A stretch of DNA of 64,000 bases from Xylanimonas protaetiae (GTDB taxonomy: Bacteria; Actinomycetota; Actinomycetes; Actinomycetales; Cellulomonadaceae), in the NCBI RefSeq assembly GCF_004135385.1, contig NZ_CP035493.1:2795440-2859439 (forward strand), given 5' to 3'. Under the pieces are notes generated by a model that was given only the letters and a program-made list of their open reading frames with translations, had not been told where the DNA came from and did not search any database. Of the stretch, positions 40,907-50,488 are shown in pieces; positions within the stretch are counted from its first letter, which is position 1, and each line of letters starts with the position of its first letter. A program made the translations under genes and the position numbers.

Positions 40907-42469
40907 ATGCCTTCCCCCTCTGTCGTCCTGCGCGACCTCACCTTCGCCTGGCCGGACGGCTCCGCGCCCGTCGAGCACGTCTCCGGCGCGTTCGGCGCCG
41001 GCCGCACGGGCCTCGTCGGGCTCAACGGCGCCGGCAAGTCCACGCTGCTGCGGCTCGTCGCCGGACGGCTCACGCCCACGTCCGGGTCGGTTGCCGTCAC
41101 GGGCGTCGCCGACTACCTGCCGCAGCGCCTCACGCTCGACACGCACCTGACCGTCGCCGACCTGCTCGGCGTGCGCGCCCAGGTCGACGCCGTCCGCGCG
41201 ATCGAGTCCGGCGACGTCCGCGAGCAGCTCTTCGACGTCGTCGGCGACGCCTGGGACGCCGAGGAGCGCGCCCGTGCGGCGCTCGCGGCGGTCGGCCTGC
41301 CCGACGACGTCGACCGCGTCGTCGGCACGCTCTCCGGCGGGGAGGCCGTGCTGGCCGCCGTCACGGGCGTGCGGCTGCGCGGCGCCGACGTGGCGCTGCT
41401 CGACGAACCCACCAACAACCTCGACGGCGCCGCGCGCGAGCGGCTGCACGAGCTCGTGCGGACGTGGCGGGGCGCGCTCGTCGTCGTCTCGCACGACCGT
41501 GCGCTGCTCGAGCTCGTCGACGAGACGGCCGAGCTGCGCTCGGGCGCGCTCGTGACGTTCGGCGGCACGTACGGGCAGTACGAGGCGTCCCTGGAGGCGC
41601 AGCAGGAGGCCGCGCGGCGGGCCCTGCGCGACGCCGAGGCGACCCTGCGTCGCGAGAAGGCCGAGCGCATCAAGCTCCAGGAGCGCGTCGCGCACTCGGA
41701 GCGGCGCGGCCGCCAGGACGTCGCGGACGCCCGCTACGTCAAGGCGGCGATCAACGACCGGCGCAACTCCGCCGAGAAGTCGCAGGCAGCCCGCCGCGGC
41801 CAGGCGAACGCCAAGGAGGAGGCCGCACGGGCGGCCGTCGACGCGGCCGAGCGGGCCGTGCGGGACGACGACCGCATCGCCGTCGACCTGCCCGACCCCG
41901 GCGTCGGCGCCGGCCGTCGCCTGGCCGTGCTGCGCGGCCCAGAAGGCGGCGAGCACGTCGTCCAGGGCCCCGAGCGCGTCGCGCTCACGGGCGCCAACGG
42001 TGCCGGCAAGACGACGCTGCTCGAGAAGCTCGTGGGCGGCGACGGGCTGCTGACCGACCGGCTCGGGTACCTGCCGCAGCGCCTCGACCTGCTCGACGAC
42101 GACGCCACCGTGCTCGACGCCGTGCGTGCGGGCGCCCCCGACGTGGCCCCCGGCGTGCTGCGCGGCCGCCTCGCCCGGTTCCTCGTGCGCGGGGACGCCG
42201 TCGACCGGCCGGTGGCCACGCTGAGCGGCGGCGAACGGTTCCGGGTGACGCTGGCCCGGCTGCTGCTCGCGGACCCGCCCGCGCAGCTCCTCGTGCTCGA
42301 CGAGCCGACCAACAACCTGGACCTCGCCTCGGCCGACCGGCTGGTGGAGGCCCTGGCCGCCTACCGCGGTGCTCTGCTGGTGGTCAGCCACGACCGGGCC
42401 TTCCTCGACCGGCTCGGCCTGGACGTCGAGCTGGTGGTCGAGCGGGGCGTGCTACGGCGCGTCCGGTGA
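40907..42469 (+). CDS. ABC-F family ATPase, putative ribosomal-protection antibiotic resistance factor
   Basis: 520 residues with two fused ABC domains and no membrane segment. NBD1: Walker A GLNGAGKST, signature LSGGE, Walker B ALLDEPTNNLD. NBD2: GANGAGKTT, LSGGERFRVTL, LVLDEPTNNLD. The charged linker (about residues 235-325, REKAERIKLQERVAHSERRGRQ) is the P-site tRNA-interaction motif that reaches the peptidyl-transferase centre. ABC-F proteins dislodge antibiotics or rescue stalled ribosomes. The structured leader with a short ORF favours an inducible resistance role; the drug class is unknown. Confidence 0.88.
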   Translation: MPSPSVVLRDLTFAWPDGSAPVEHVSGAFGAGRTGLVGLNGAGKSTLLRLVAGRLTPTSGSVAVTGVADYLPQRLTLDTHLTVADLLGVRAQVDAVRAIESGDVREQLFDVVGDAWDAEERARAALAAVGLPDDVDRVVGTLSGGEAVLAAVTGVRLRGADVALLDEPTNNLDGAARERLHELVRTWRGALVVVSHDRALLELVDETAELRSGALVTFGGTYGQYEASLEAQQEAARRALRDAEATLRREKAERIKLQERVAHSERRGRQDVADARYVKAAINDRRNSAEKSQAARRGQANAKEEAARAAVDAAERAVRDDDRIAVDLPDPGVGAGRRLAVLRGPEGGEHVVQGPERVALTGANGAGKTTLLEKLVGGDGLLTDRLGYLPQRLDLLDDDATVLDAVRAGAPDVAPGVLRGRLARFLVRGDAVDRPVATLSGGERFRVTLARLLLADPPAQLLVLDEPTNNLDLASADRLVEALAAYRGALLVVSHDRAFLDRLGLDVELVVERGVLRRVR

Positions 42470-42490
42470 CGGACGGTGTTGGATGGCCGG

Positions 42491-44518
42491 GTGACGCGCT
42501 TCGACGAGCCTTCGACCCTGCCCTACGAGCTACCCGACTACGCGACCCTCCGGCCGGAGGACCTCGAGCCCGCGATCCTCGCGGGCATGGCCGCCCACCG
42601 CGCCGAGATCGACGCGGTCGTGGCGGACCCTTCCGCGCCCACGGTGGCGAACACGCTGGAGGCGATCGAGCGCTCGGGCCGGGCGCTGCACCGGGCGCTG
42701 ACGGTGTTCTACAACCAGCTGTCGGCGGACGCGACGCCGTTCCTGGAGGACCTCGACGAGCGGCTCGCGCCGCAGCTCGCCGCGCACCAGGACGCGATCC
42801 TCATGGACCGCGCCCTGGTCGCGCGCCTGAGCGCTCTCGAGGGCACCGACCTCGAGGCGGACCAGGCGTGGCTGCTGCGGCGCCGGCTCGTCGACGCGCG
42901 CCGCGCCGGCGTCGCGCTGTCCGACGACGACCAGGCCACGCTGCGCGACCTCAACGGGCGCCTGACCACGCTCGAGTCGCAGTTCGGGCGCAAGCTGCTC
43001 GCGGGGGCCAACGCGGCGTCCGTGCTGGTCACGTCCGAGGACGAGCTCGACGGGCTCGCCGACGACGCCCGCGAGGGCGCCCGGGCGGCCGCCGAGGCGC
43101 GCGGGCAGGACGGCTGGCTGCTCGAGATGCAGCTGCCCACGCACCAGAACGTCGTCGCCGCGCTCTCCGACCGCGACGTGCGCGAGCGCGTGCAGAGCGC
43201 CTCGGAGGCCCGCGGCGCCGACGGCTCGGAGCACGACACGCGCGAGGTGCTGCTGGAGATCGTGCGCCTGCGCGCGGAGCGGGCCCGCCTGCTCGGCTAC
43301 GCCCACCACGCGGCGTACGTCGCGGAGGACGGCACGGCCAAGACGCCGGAGGCGGTCGCGGCCATGCTCGCCCGGCTCGCCCCGCCGGCCGTCGCCAACG
43401 CGAAGGCCGAGGCCGCCGACCTGACGGCCGCGCTCCAGGCCGACCACCCCGGCGAGGAGCTGCGCGCGTCCGACTGGTCCTTCTACGCCGAGCGCGTCCG
43501 CAAGGAGCGCTACGCCCTCGACGACGCCGCGCTGCGGCCCTACCTCGAGCTGGAGAAGGTGCTGCACGACGGCGTCTTCAAGGCGGCGAACCTGCTGTTC
43601 GGGCTGCGGTTCGAGGAGCGCCCGGACCTGCGGGGCTACCACCCCGACGTGCGCGTCTGGGAGGTGTTCGACGGCGAGGCGGGCCTCGGCCTGTTCCTCG
43701 GCGACTTCTACACGCGCGAGTCCAAGCGCGGCGGCGCCTGGATGAACAACCTGGTCGACCAGAACCACCTGCTCGGCCAGCAGCCCGTGGTGGTCAACAA
43801 CCTCAACATCGTCAAGCCGCCGGCCGGGCGCCCCACGCTGCTCGTGTGGGACGAGGTCATCACGCTCTTCCACGAGTTCGGCCACGCCCTGCACGGCCTG
43901 CTCTCGGACGTGCGCTACCCGTCGCAGTCCGGCACCGAGGTGCCGCGCGACTTCGTCGAGTACCCCAGCCAGGTCAACGAGATGTGGGCGTGGGAGCCGG
44001 AGATCCTGGAGTCCTACGCCGTGCACCACGAGACGGGCGAGCCCATGCCGCGCACCTGGGTGGACACCATGCTCGCCAGCCGCCAGCTCGGCGAGGGGTT
44101 CGCCACCACCGAGTACCTGGCCGCCGCGCTGCTCGACCAGGCGTGGCACCGTCTCGCGCCCGAGCAGGTGCCGACGTCCGTCGACGACGTCGTCCCCTTC
44201 GAGGAGGCCGCCCTGGCCGCCGCGGGCGTGGACTTCGCGCCCGTGCCGCCGCGCTACCGCACCACGTACTACAACCACATCTTCGGCTCGGGGTACTCGG
44301 CCGCGTACTACTCGTACATCTTTTCGGAGGTGCTCGACGCCGACACCGTGCGCTGGTACGAAGAGCACGGCGGCCTCACGCGGGAGAACGGCGAGGCGTT
44401 CCGCCGCACGCTCCTGGCGCGCGGCGGGTCGCAGGACCCGTTGCAGTCCTTCCGCGAGCTGCGGGGCCGCGACTCGGACATCACCGCACTGCTCGAGCGA
44501 CGGGGGCTTTCCGCATGA
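42491..44518 (+). CDS. M3-family metallopeptidase (dipeptidyl carboxypeptidase Dcp-like)
   Basis: 675 residues from GTG 42491. Zinc motif HEFGH near residue 461, followed by the downstream Glu region (EYPSQVNEMWAWEP) and the conserved Tyr/His loop YYNHIFGSGYSAAYYSYIF that binds substrate. A cytosolic oligopeptidase that removes C-terminal dipeptides from peptides, including those left by the proteasome. Its stop overlaps the next peptidase gene as ATGA, so the two are translationally coupled. Confidence 0.93.
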   Translation: MTRFDEPSTLPYELPDYATLRPEDLEPAILAGMAAHRAEIDAVVADPSAPTVANTLEAIERSGRALHRALTVFYNQLSADATPFLEDLDERLAPQLAAHQDAILMDRALVARLSALEGTDLEADQAWLLRRRLVDARRAGVALSDDDQATLRDLNGRLTTLESQFGRKLLAGANAASVLVTSEDELDGLADDAREGARAAAEARGQDGWLLEMQLPTHQNVVAALSDRDVRERVQSASEARGADGSEHDTREVLLEIVRLRAERARLLGYAHHAAYVAEDGTAKTPEAVAAMLARLAPPAVANAKAEAADLTAALQADHPGEELRASDWSFYAERVRKERYALDDAALRPYLELEKVLHDGVFKAANLLFGLRFEERPDLRGYHPDVRVWEVFDGEAGLGLFLGDFYTRESKRGGAWMNNLVDQNHLLGQQPVVVNNLNIVKPPAGRPTLLVWDEVITLFHEFGHALHGLLSDVRYPSQSGTEVPRDFVEYPSQVNEMWAWEPEILESYAVHHETGEPMPRTWVDTMLASRQLGEGFATTEYLAAALLDQAWHRLAPEQVPTSVDDVVPFEEAALAAAGVDFAPVPPRYRTTYYNHIFGSGYSAAYYSYIFSEVLDADTVRWYEEHGGLTRENGEAFRRTLLARGGSQDPLQSFRELRGRDSDITALLERRGLSA

Positions 44519-45831
44519 CCGCACCCATCACCGCGTCCGACGAGGTCGCACGCATCTGCCAGGACCTCCTGCGCATCGACACGTCGAACTTCGGCGACGA
44601 CTCCGGGCCGGGGGAGCGGGCCGCCGCCGAGCACGTGGCCGGGCTCCTCACCGACGTCGGGCTCGACGTCGAGGTGTTCGAGTCGCGGCCCGGGCGCACC
44701 TCGGTGGTCACGCGCCTGGAGGGCGCCGACCCGTCGCGGCCCGCACTGGTGCTGCACGGGCACACCGACGTCGTCCCCGCCCAGGCGGCCGACTGGAGCG
44801 TCGACCCGTTCGGCGGCGAGGAGATCGACGGCCTCCTGTGGGGCCGCGGCGCCGTCGACATGAAGGACATGGACGCGATGATCCTGTCCGTCGTGCGGCA
44901 GTACGTCCGCGAGGGCCGCAAGCCCGCCCGCGACGTCGTCGTCGCGATGTTCGCCGACGAGGAGGCCGGCGGGGTGCACGGCGCCCAGTGGGCCGTGAAC
45001 CACCGCCCCGAGTTGTTCGAGGGCGCCACCGAGGCCATCAGCGAGGTGGGCGGCTTCTCCGTCGAGGTGGGCGGGAAGCGCGCCTACCTGCTCCAGACGG
45101 CGGAGAAGGGCCTCGCCTGGCTGCGGCTCGTGGCCGACGGGCGCGCCGGGCACGGCTCGGCCGTCAACCACGACAACGCCGTCACGGCGCTCGCGGAGGC
45201 CGTCGCCCGCATCGGCCGGTACGCGTGGCCGTACACGCTCACGCCGACGGTGGAGAAGCTCCTGCGCGGCGTCGCCGACCTGACGGGCCTGCCGTTCGAC
45301 GCCGAGGACCCCGCCGCGGTCGACACCCTCGTGCGGGCGCTCGGCCCGGCCGCCCCGTTCGTCGGCGCGACGGTGCGGCACACGGCCAACCCCACCCAGC
45401 TCTCGGCAGGGTACAAGGCCAACGTCATCCCGGGTCAGGCGTGGGCGGCCGTCGACGTGCGGCTGCTGCCCGGCTACGAGGACGAGGGCCTGGCCACGCT
45501 GCGCGAGCTCGCCGGCCCGGACGTGCGCATCGAGCCCATCCACCAGGACGTCGCCCTCGAGGTGCCCTTCGCGGGCTCGCTCGTCGACGCGATGGTCGAC
45601 GCCGTCACGGCGGAGGACCCGGGCTCGGTGGTGCTGCCGTACACGCTCTCGGGCGGCACGGACAACAAGTCGCTGTCCCGCCTGGGCATCACGGGCTACG
45701 GCTTCGCACCGCTGCGGCTGCCCGCCGACCTCGACTTCGTGAGCATGTTCCACGGCGTCGACGAGCGCGTGCCGGTCGACTCGCTCCGGTTCGGCACGCG
45801 CGTCCTGGACCGGCTGCTCGCGACCTGCTGA
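44515..45831 (+). CDS. M20-family metallopeptidase
   Basis: 438 residues. Metal and catalytic residues: HGHTDVVP (first His and catalytic Asp), WGRGAVDMKDMDAM (bridging Asp), FADEEAGG (catalytic Glu then ligand), and the last His in SMFHGVDERVPVD. A dimerisation domain lies between residues about 190 and 320. Members hydrolyse dipeptides, N-acyl amino acids or succinyl-diaminopimelate; YgeY/ArgE-like peptidase activity is the best guess. Coupled to the M3 peptidase, fitting final steps of peptide breakdown. Confidence 0.92.
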   Translation: MTAPITASDEVARICQDLLRIDTSNFGDDSGPGERAAAEHVAGLLTDVGLDVEVFESRPGRTSVVTRLEGADPSRPALVLHGHTDVVPAQAADWSVDPFGGEEIDGLLWGRGAVDMKDMDAMILSVVRQYVREGRKPARDVVVAMFADEEAGGVHGAQWAVNHRPELFEGATEAISEVGGFSVEVGGKRAYLLQTAEKGLAWLRLVADGRAGHGSAVNHDNAVTALAEAVARIGRYAWPYTLTPTVEKLLRGVADLTGLPFDAEDPAAVDTLVRALGPAAPFVGATVRHTANPTQLSAGYKANVIPGQAWAAVDVRLLPGYEDEGLATLRELAGPDVRIEPIHQDVALEVPFAGSLVDAMVDAVTAEDPGSVVLPYTLSGGTDNKSLSRLGITGYGFAPLRLPADLDFVSMFHGVDERVPVDSLRFGTRVLDRLLATC

Positions 45832-45837
45832 GGATCG

Positions 45838-45867
45838 ACGAGGGGCCCGGGTTCCCGGGCCCCTCGT
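45838..45867. terminator. Bidirectional terminator between the M20 and DUF5703 genes
   Basis: ACGAGGGGCCCGGG / CCCGGGCCCCTCGT, a perfect 14-bp stem around TT, in the 39-bp gap between converging stops. Confidence 0.9.
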
Positions 45868-45870
45868 CCC

Positions 45871-46074
45871 TCAGAAGGTCGCCTCGACCTTCATCACCTT
45901 GCGGCGCAGCCACACCTTGCGGTGGCCACCGACGTACAGCCGCGTGCGGGCCAGCTCCCAGCGGCCGTACTCGGCCTCCTCGGTGAGCATCCGGCGTGCG
46001 TCGGGGACGCTGGTCGCGCGGTCGATCGTCAGCACGCGGTACTCGTAGTGGCTGTGCCCCGTTGTCTTCTTCAT
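45871..46074 (-). CDS. DUF5703 family small protein
   Basis: 67 residues from the ATG at 46074. Conserved actinobacterial pattern: YEYRVLTIDRATSVPDARRMLTEEAEYGRWELARTRLYVGGHRKVWLRRKVMKV. No signal or helix; highly basic C-terminus. Function unknown. It converges on the M20 gene through a shared terminator and diverges from the acidic protein gene. Confidence 0.85.
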   Translation of the reverse strand: MKKTTGHSHYEYRVLTIDRATSVPDARRMLTEEAEYGRWELARTRLYVGGHRKVWLRRKVMKVEATF

Positions 46075-46144
46075 CTCACCGTCCAAGAGCGTCGTCGGCT
46101 GCCTTCGCCTGCCCATTCTGCCCCGCGAGCGGTAGCGTCGGACC

Positions 46145-46468
46145 ATGACCGCTGACCCGCGTGCTGCGCTGGACCGCCTGATCGCGGCCCTGGAGGCCCA
46201 CTTCGACGCGATCGTGTCGCGGCGGAGCGACGACGACCCGCGCGTCGACGACGCGTACGACGTCGTCGCCGACGCCTTCGACGTCTACGAGGACGCCCTC
46301 GCGCAGGTCCACGGTGAGGTCCTCCCGTTCGTCCTCGAGGAGGACGACGACGACGAGGACGACGAGGACGACGACGAGTCGGACGACGAGCCCGACGACG
46401 AGGACGAGGACGACGAGGAGCTGGACGACGACGAGCTCGACAGCGAGCTCGAGGACTCCCGCTCCTGA
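46145..46468 (+). CDS. Hyperacidic conserved actinobacterial protein (often labelled primosomal protein)
   Basis: 107 residues. The first 65 form a helical domain (PRAALDRLIAALEAHFDAIVSRR, VVADAFDVYEDALAQVHGEVLPF); the last 40 are nearly all Asp and Glu. The name primosomal protein in databases is not supported by any helicase-loader motif here, so I would not assign that role. TAGCGT at 46133-46138 sits 6 bases before the ATG without a ribosome-binding site: probably leaderless. Confidence 0.8.
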   Translation: MTADPRAALDRLIAALEAHFDAIVSRRSDDDPRVDDAYDVVADAFDVYEDALAQVHGEVLPFVLEEDDDDEDDEDDDESDDEPDDEDEDDEELDDDELDSELEDSRS

Positions 46469-46495
46469 CCCCGCCCCGCGGGCCGGCCGGACCCG

Positions 46496-47428
46496 TTACC
46501 AGCGGGCCGGGTAGCCGGGCTCGATCGACGACACGTCGTCGAGCGCCGCGTGCACCTCGTCGGGCAGCGTGAGGTCCGCCGCGGCGAGCGCCTGACGGAG
46601 CTGGCCGGGCGTGCGTGCGCCCACGATCGCCGACGCGACGCCCTCGCGCGCGAGCACCCACGCGAGCGCGATCTCGGCGGGCGTGCGGCCCAGGCCCTGG
46701 GCGGCGACCGCGACCGCGTCGACGACGGTCGCGCAGCGGTCCGTCAGGTACGGGTCGACGAACGTCGCCAGGTGCGGCGACGCCGCGCGCGAGTCCGCGG
46801 GCACCGTGCGCCGGTACTTGCCGGTGAGCACGCCGCGGCCGAGCGGCGACCACGCGAGCAGCCCCATCCCGAGCGCGGACGCCGCGGGCTGCACCTCCCG
46901 CTCGACGCCGCGTTCCAGCAGCGAGTACTCGACCTCCAGCGCCGTGAGCCCGACGTCGTCGAGCAGCGACGCGGCGCGCGCGGACGCCCAGCCGGGGTGG
47001 TTGGACAGGCCGACGTAGCGGGCGCGACCGCTCGTGACCGCGAGCCGGAGCGCGGAGACCGTCTCCTCGAGCGGCGTCGCGGGGTCGGGGCGGGCCACGA
47101 GGAACACGTCGACGTGGTCGGTGCGCAGCCGCTCGAGCGAGCCGTCGAGGTCGGCGAGGAGGCCGCGGCGCGACGCGTCGCGACCGCCCATGGTGCACAG
47201 CACGACCTCGTCGCGCGGCACGGTGCCGTCGAGCAGCGCGCCCAGCACGCGCTCGGCGTCGCCGCCGGCGTAGGTCGCGGCGGTGTCGACGAGCGTCCCG
47301 CCCGCGTCCAGGAAGTCGCGCACCTGCTCGGAGGCGTCGTCAGGGGAGGTGTCACGGCCCCACGTCATCGTGCCCAGGCCGACGACGGACGCACGCAGAC
47401 CTGACGCACCGACATGACGCTCCATCAC
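46496..47428 (-). CDS. Aldo/keto reductase-family protein lacking two catalytic residues
   Basis: 310 residues from GTG 47428 (or ATG 47425). The TIM-barrel AKR pattern is clear ([45 protein letters not shown]). Asp48 and Tyr53 of the tetrad are present, but the Lys position is Met80 (VVLCTMGG) and the His position is Ala112 (VFLVARPDP). It should still bind NADP(H) but with weak or altered catalysis. Coding-strand TAACCT (47440-47435) is 6 bases before the GTG; divergent from uppP. Confidence 0.87.
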   Translation of the reverse strand: MMERHVGASGLRASVVGLGTMTWGRDTSPDDASEQVRDFLDAGGTLVDTAATYAGGDAERVLGALLDGTVPRDEVVLCTMGGRDASRRGLLADLDGSLERLRTDHVDVFLVARPDPATPLEETVSALRLAVTSGRARYVGLSNHPGWASARAASLLDDVGLTALEVEYSLLERGVEREVQPAASALGMGLLAWSPLGRGVLTGKYRRTVPADSRAASPHLATFVDPYLTDRCATVVDAVAVAAQGLGRTPAEIALAWVLAREGVASAIVGARTPGQLRQALAAADLTLPDEVHAALDDVSSIEPGYPARW

Positions 47429-47434
47429 CCGCGC

Positions 47435-47467
47435 AGGTTATCCGCCCCGCGTGACAGCGGATAAGGT
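47435..47467. promoter_or_regulatory. Divergent leaderless promoters for the AKR gene and uppP
   Basis: Minus-strand TAACCT (47440-47435) lies 6 bases from the AKR GTG. Plus-strand TAAGGT (47462-47467) lies 8 bases from the uppP GTG. No ribosome-binding sites are seen. Confidence 0.55.
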
Positions 47468-47475
47468 CGTCGCTC

Positions 47476-48348
47476 GTGAGTGCGTGGGAAGCCATCGTCC
47501 TTGGCCTGGTGCAGGGCCTGACCGAGTTTCTGCCGATCTCCTCGAGCGCGCACCTGCGCATCGTCGGCAGCCTGATCGGCTCCGGCGACCCTGGGGCGGC
47601 GTTCACCGCCATCACCCAGATCGGCACGGAGACCGCCGTCGTCCTGTACTACCGGCGCACCATCCGCGACATCCTCGTCGACTGGTGGAAGGCGCTGCGC
47701 GGCGACGACGGCCCCGACCGCGCCGCCCGCTTCGGCGCGCACCGCCAGAACGCGCGGATGGCCTGGTACATCGTCCTGGGGTCGATCCCGATCGTGTTCC
47801 TCGGCCTGCTGCTGCAGGACTGGATCGAGACGTCCTTCCGCAACCTCTGGATCACGGCCACCATGCTCGCCGTGTTCGGCCTGCTGCTCGGCTGGGCCGA
47901 CAAGATCGGCGAGCGGCGCCGCACGCTGCAGGAGCTCACGCCCCGGCGGGCGATCGCCTACGGCCTCGCGCAGTCGCTCGCGCTGGTGCCGGGCGTCTCG
48001 CGCTCGGGCGGCACGATCACGGCGGGCCTCCTCATGGGCTTCACCCGCAAGGCGGCCGCGGACTACGCGTTCCTGCTGGCGATCCCGGCCGTCATGGGCT
48101 CCGGGTTCTTCCAGCTCTTCCGCTCGCTCGGCGACAACCCGCCGCCCAACGCGCCCGGCGGGCTCGAGACGCTCATCGCCACGATCATCGCGTTCGCGGT
48201 CGGCTACGTCGTCATCATCGGCTTCCTCAAGCTGATCTCGACGCACTCCTACCGCGGGTTCGTGGTCTACCGCCTGATCCTGGCCGTCGTCGTCGTGATC
48301 CTGCTGGTCGTGGGCGTGCTCACCCCGCTGTCCGGGTACTTCGCCTGA
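47476..48348 (+). CDS. uppP: Undecaprenyl-diphosphate phosphatase UppP (BacA)
   Basis: 290 residues, about eight membrane helices. The two active-site motifs are intact: [18 protein letters not shown] near residue 11 and [10 protein letters not shown] near 175. It dephosphorylates C55-PP to recycle the lipid carrier for peptidoglycan and also gives bacitracin resistance. The stop overlaps the mshC ATG (TGATG), coupling the two. Confidence 0.96.
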   Translation: MSAWEAIVLGLVQGLTEFLPISSSAHLRIVGSLIGSGDPGAAFTAITQIGTETAVVLYYRRTIRDILVDWWKALRGDDGPDRAARFGAHRQNARMAWYIVLGSIPIVFLGLLLQDWIETSFRNLWITATMLAVFGLLLGWADKIGERRRTLQELTPRRAIAYGLAQSLALVPGVSRSGGTITAGLLMGFTRKAAADYAFLLAIPAVMGSGFFQLFRSLGDNPPPNAPGGLETLIATIIAFAVGYVVIIGFLKLISTHSYRGFVVYRLILAVVVVILLVVGVLTPLSGYFA

Positions 48349-49562
48349 TGCGCGCCTGGACCGCGCCGGACGTCCCGACGCTGCCCCGGGCCGGGGCAGC
48401 GGCCCCGGTGCTCGTGCACGACTCGACGACGCGCGCCCTCGTCGAGGCGGCACCGGGCGCCGCGGCGACCCTGTACGCCTGCGGCATCACGCCGTACGAC
48501 GCCACGCACCTGGGCCACGCCAACACCTACCTGGCGTTCGACCTGCTCCAGCGGGCGTGGCTCGACGCGGGCAAGACCGTCGTCTACACGTCGAACGTCA
48601 CCGACGTCGACGACCCGCTGCTGGAGCGCGCGACCGCCACGGGTGTCGACTGGCGTGACCTCGCGCTCGAGCAGACCGAGCTGTACCGCACGGACATGAC
48701 GGCGCTGCGCATGCTGCCGCCCGCGACCTGGACGGGCGCGGTGGAGTCGATCCCCGCCGTCGTCGAGGCCGTCACGGCGCTGCTCGACGCCGGGGCCGCC
48801 TACCGGGTGGACCGGGACGTGTACGCGGACCTGTCCGCGGACGCCGCCTTCGGGACCGTCGCCGGGTTCGACGCCGCGACGATGCGCGGCCTCTTCGCCG
48901 AGCGCGGCGGCGACCCCGACCGCCCCGGCAAGCGTCACCCGCTCGACCCCGCCCTGTGGCGCGGCGAGCAGCCCGGCGAGCCCTCGTGGGACGGCGGCGG
49001 GCTCGGCCCGGGCCGCCCCGGCTGGCACATCGAGTGCGCGGTCATCGCCCGCGACGGGCTCGGCCTGCCGTTCGACGTGCAGGGCGGGGGAGCGGACCTG
49101 CTCTTCCCGCACCACGAGATGTCGACGTCGCACGCCCGCCTCCTCGGCGGCGGGTCCGCGCGCGTCCACGTCCACGCCGGGCTGCTCGCGTACGAGGGCC
49201 ACAAGATGAGCAAGTCGCGCGGCAACCTGGTGTTCGTCTCCCGCCTGCTCGCCGCCGGGACCGACCCGATGACGATCCGTCTCGCCCTGCTGGCCCACCA
49301 CTACCGCGAGGAGTGGGAGTGGACCGACGCGGAGCTGGGCACCGCCCAGCGCCGTCTCGACCGGTGGACCGCGGCGATCCTCACCCCGTCGGACGACGGA
49401 GAGCCGGCCTCGGAGGTGCTCGACGAGGTCCGGGCAGCCCTGGCCGCCGACCTCGACGCGCCGCGCGCGCTCGCCGCGGTCGACCGCTGGGCGGCGCACC
49501 CCGGCGGGGACGCGGACGTCGTCGTCGCCGCCGTGGACGCCCTGCTGGGCGTCGAGCTGTAG
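48348..49562 (+). CDS. mshC: Cysteine:glucosaminyl-inositol ligase MshC (mycothiol synthesis)
   Basis: 404 residues. A CysRS-like fold with the HIGH-type motif [12 protein letters not shown], zinc Cys in [10 protein letters not shown], the substrate block [24 protein letters not shown].. HHEM, and the KMSKS loop HKMSKSRGN. It joins cysteine to GlcN-inositol to give the mycothiol precursor; the truncated tail without the tRNA-binding domain separates it from CysS. Marker of actinobacteria. Coupled to uppP; four bases separate it from the convergent PAC2 gene. Confidence 0.95.
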   Translation: MRAWTAPDVPTLPRAGAAAPVLVHDSTTRALVEAAPGAAATLYACGITPYDATHLGHANTYLAFDLLQRAWLDAGKTVVYTSNVTDVDDPLLERATATGVDWRDLALEQTELYRTDMTALRMLPPATWTGAVESIPAVVEAVTALLDAGAAYRVDRDVYADLSADAAFGTVAGFDAATMRGLFAERGGDPDRPGKRHPLDPALWRGEQPGEPSWDGGGLGPGRPGWHIECAVIARDGLGLPFDVQGGGADLLFPHHEMSTSHARLLGGGSARVHVHAGLLAYEGHKMSKSRGNLVFVSRLLAAGTDPMTIRLALLAHHYREEWEWTDAELGTAQRRLDRWTAAILTPSDDGEPASEVLDEVRAALAADLDAPRALAAVDRWAAHPGGDADVVVAAVDALLGVEL

Positions 49563-49566
49563 CCGC

Positions 49567-50424
49567 CTACTGGTCCTTGCCCGAGTCGCGGCGCTTGAGC
49601 CAGCGCTCGAACTCCCGGGCGATGGCCTCCCCGGACGCCTCCGGCAGGTCGGCGGTGTCCTTGGCCTCCTCGAGCTGCTTGACGTACTCGGCGATCTCCG
49701 CGTCCTCGCCCGCGAGCTCGTCGACGCCGTGCTGCCACGCCGTCGCGTCGTCCGGCAGCTCGCCCAGCGGGATCGACTCGCCCAGCAGCTCCTCGATGCG
49801 CGTGAGGATCGCGAGCGTCGCCTTGGGCGACGGGGGGTTCGCCACGTAGTGCGGCACCGCCGCCCACAGCGACACCGACTGGAGCCCGCGCGCGGACGCC
49901 TCGTGCTGGAGCACGCCCACGATGCCCGTCGGCCCCTCGTACGTGTTCGGCTCCACATCGGGCAGCACGGCGCGCAGGCCCTCCGAGTCGCTCGTCGCGG
50001 TCAGCGGGATGGGGCGCGTGTGCGGGACGTCCGCGAGCAGCGCGCCGAGCGTCACCACCGTGCGGACCTCGTGCTCCGCGGCGAGGTCCAGCAGCTCCGT
50101 GCAGTAGCGCCGCCACCGCATCGACGGCTCGATGCCGTGCACCAGCACCACCTTGCGGTGCGGCAGCTGCGCCACCCACACCGACGTCGTCGGCCAGGTG
50201 ATCTCACGGGTGCCGTCCGGGCCGGGGCCGATCATCGGCCGGTTCACCTGGAAGTCGTGGTACTCCTCGGGGTCGAGCTCGCCGACCTTGTGCGCGTCCC
50301 ACACCTCGCCCAGGTGCTCCAGAGCGCTCGTCGCGGCGCTGCCCGCGTCGTTCCAGCCCTCGAAGGCGGCGATGAGCACCGTGTTGCGGGCGGAGTGACG
50401 CCCGGTGGGGGAGGTCGAGGTCAT
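49567..50424 (-). CDS. PAC2-family protein
   Basis: 285 residues. PAC2 features: VLIAAFEGWNDAGSAATSALEHL at the start, VVLVHGIEPSMRWRRYC, TLGALLADVPHTRPIPLT and the NPPSPKATLAILTRIEELLG segment. Named after a eukaryotic proteasome-assembly chaperone; the bacterial role is unknown, although it lies 4 kb from the proteasome block as in related genomes. Coding-strand TAGGGT (50436-50431) is 6 bases from the ATG: leaderless. A Lys/Glu/Asp-rich tail follows. Confidence 0.93.
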   Translation of the reverse strand: MTSTSPTGRHSARNTVLIAAFEGWNDAGSAATSALEHLGEVWDAHKVGELDPEEYHDFQVNRPMIGPGPDGTREITWPTTSVWVAQLPHRKVVLVHGIEPSMRWRRYCTELLDLAAEHEVRTVVTLGALLADVPHTRPIPLTATSDSEGLRAVLPDVEPNTYEGPTGIVGVLQHEASARGLQSVSLWAAVPHYVANPPSPKATLAILTRIEELLGESIPLGELPDDATAWQHGVDELAGEDAEIAEYVKQLEEAKDTADLPEASGEAIAREFERWLKRRDSGKDQ

Positions 50425-50488
50425 TGACTCACCCTAGGGCGTTACGCTCGCTCCCGTCCCCGAAGCGTCGCCTCGCTGGAGCCTGCCC

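Noticed and set aside
41464-44500. Long plus-strand frame running into the M20 peptidase
   Set aside because: The part before 44515 is an off-frame reading of the ABC-F and M3 genes with Arg/Ala/Pro-rich translation. Only the M20 part, starting at the coupled ATG, is real.
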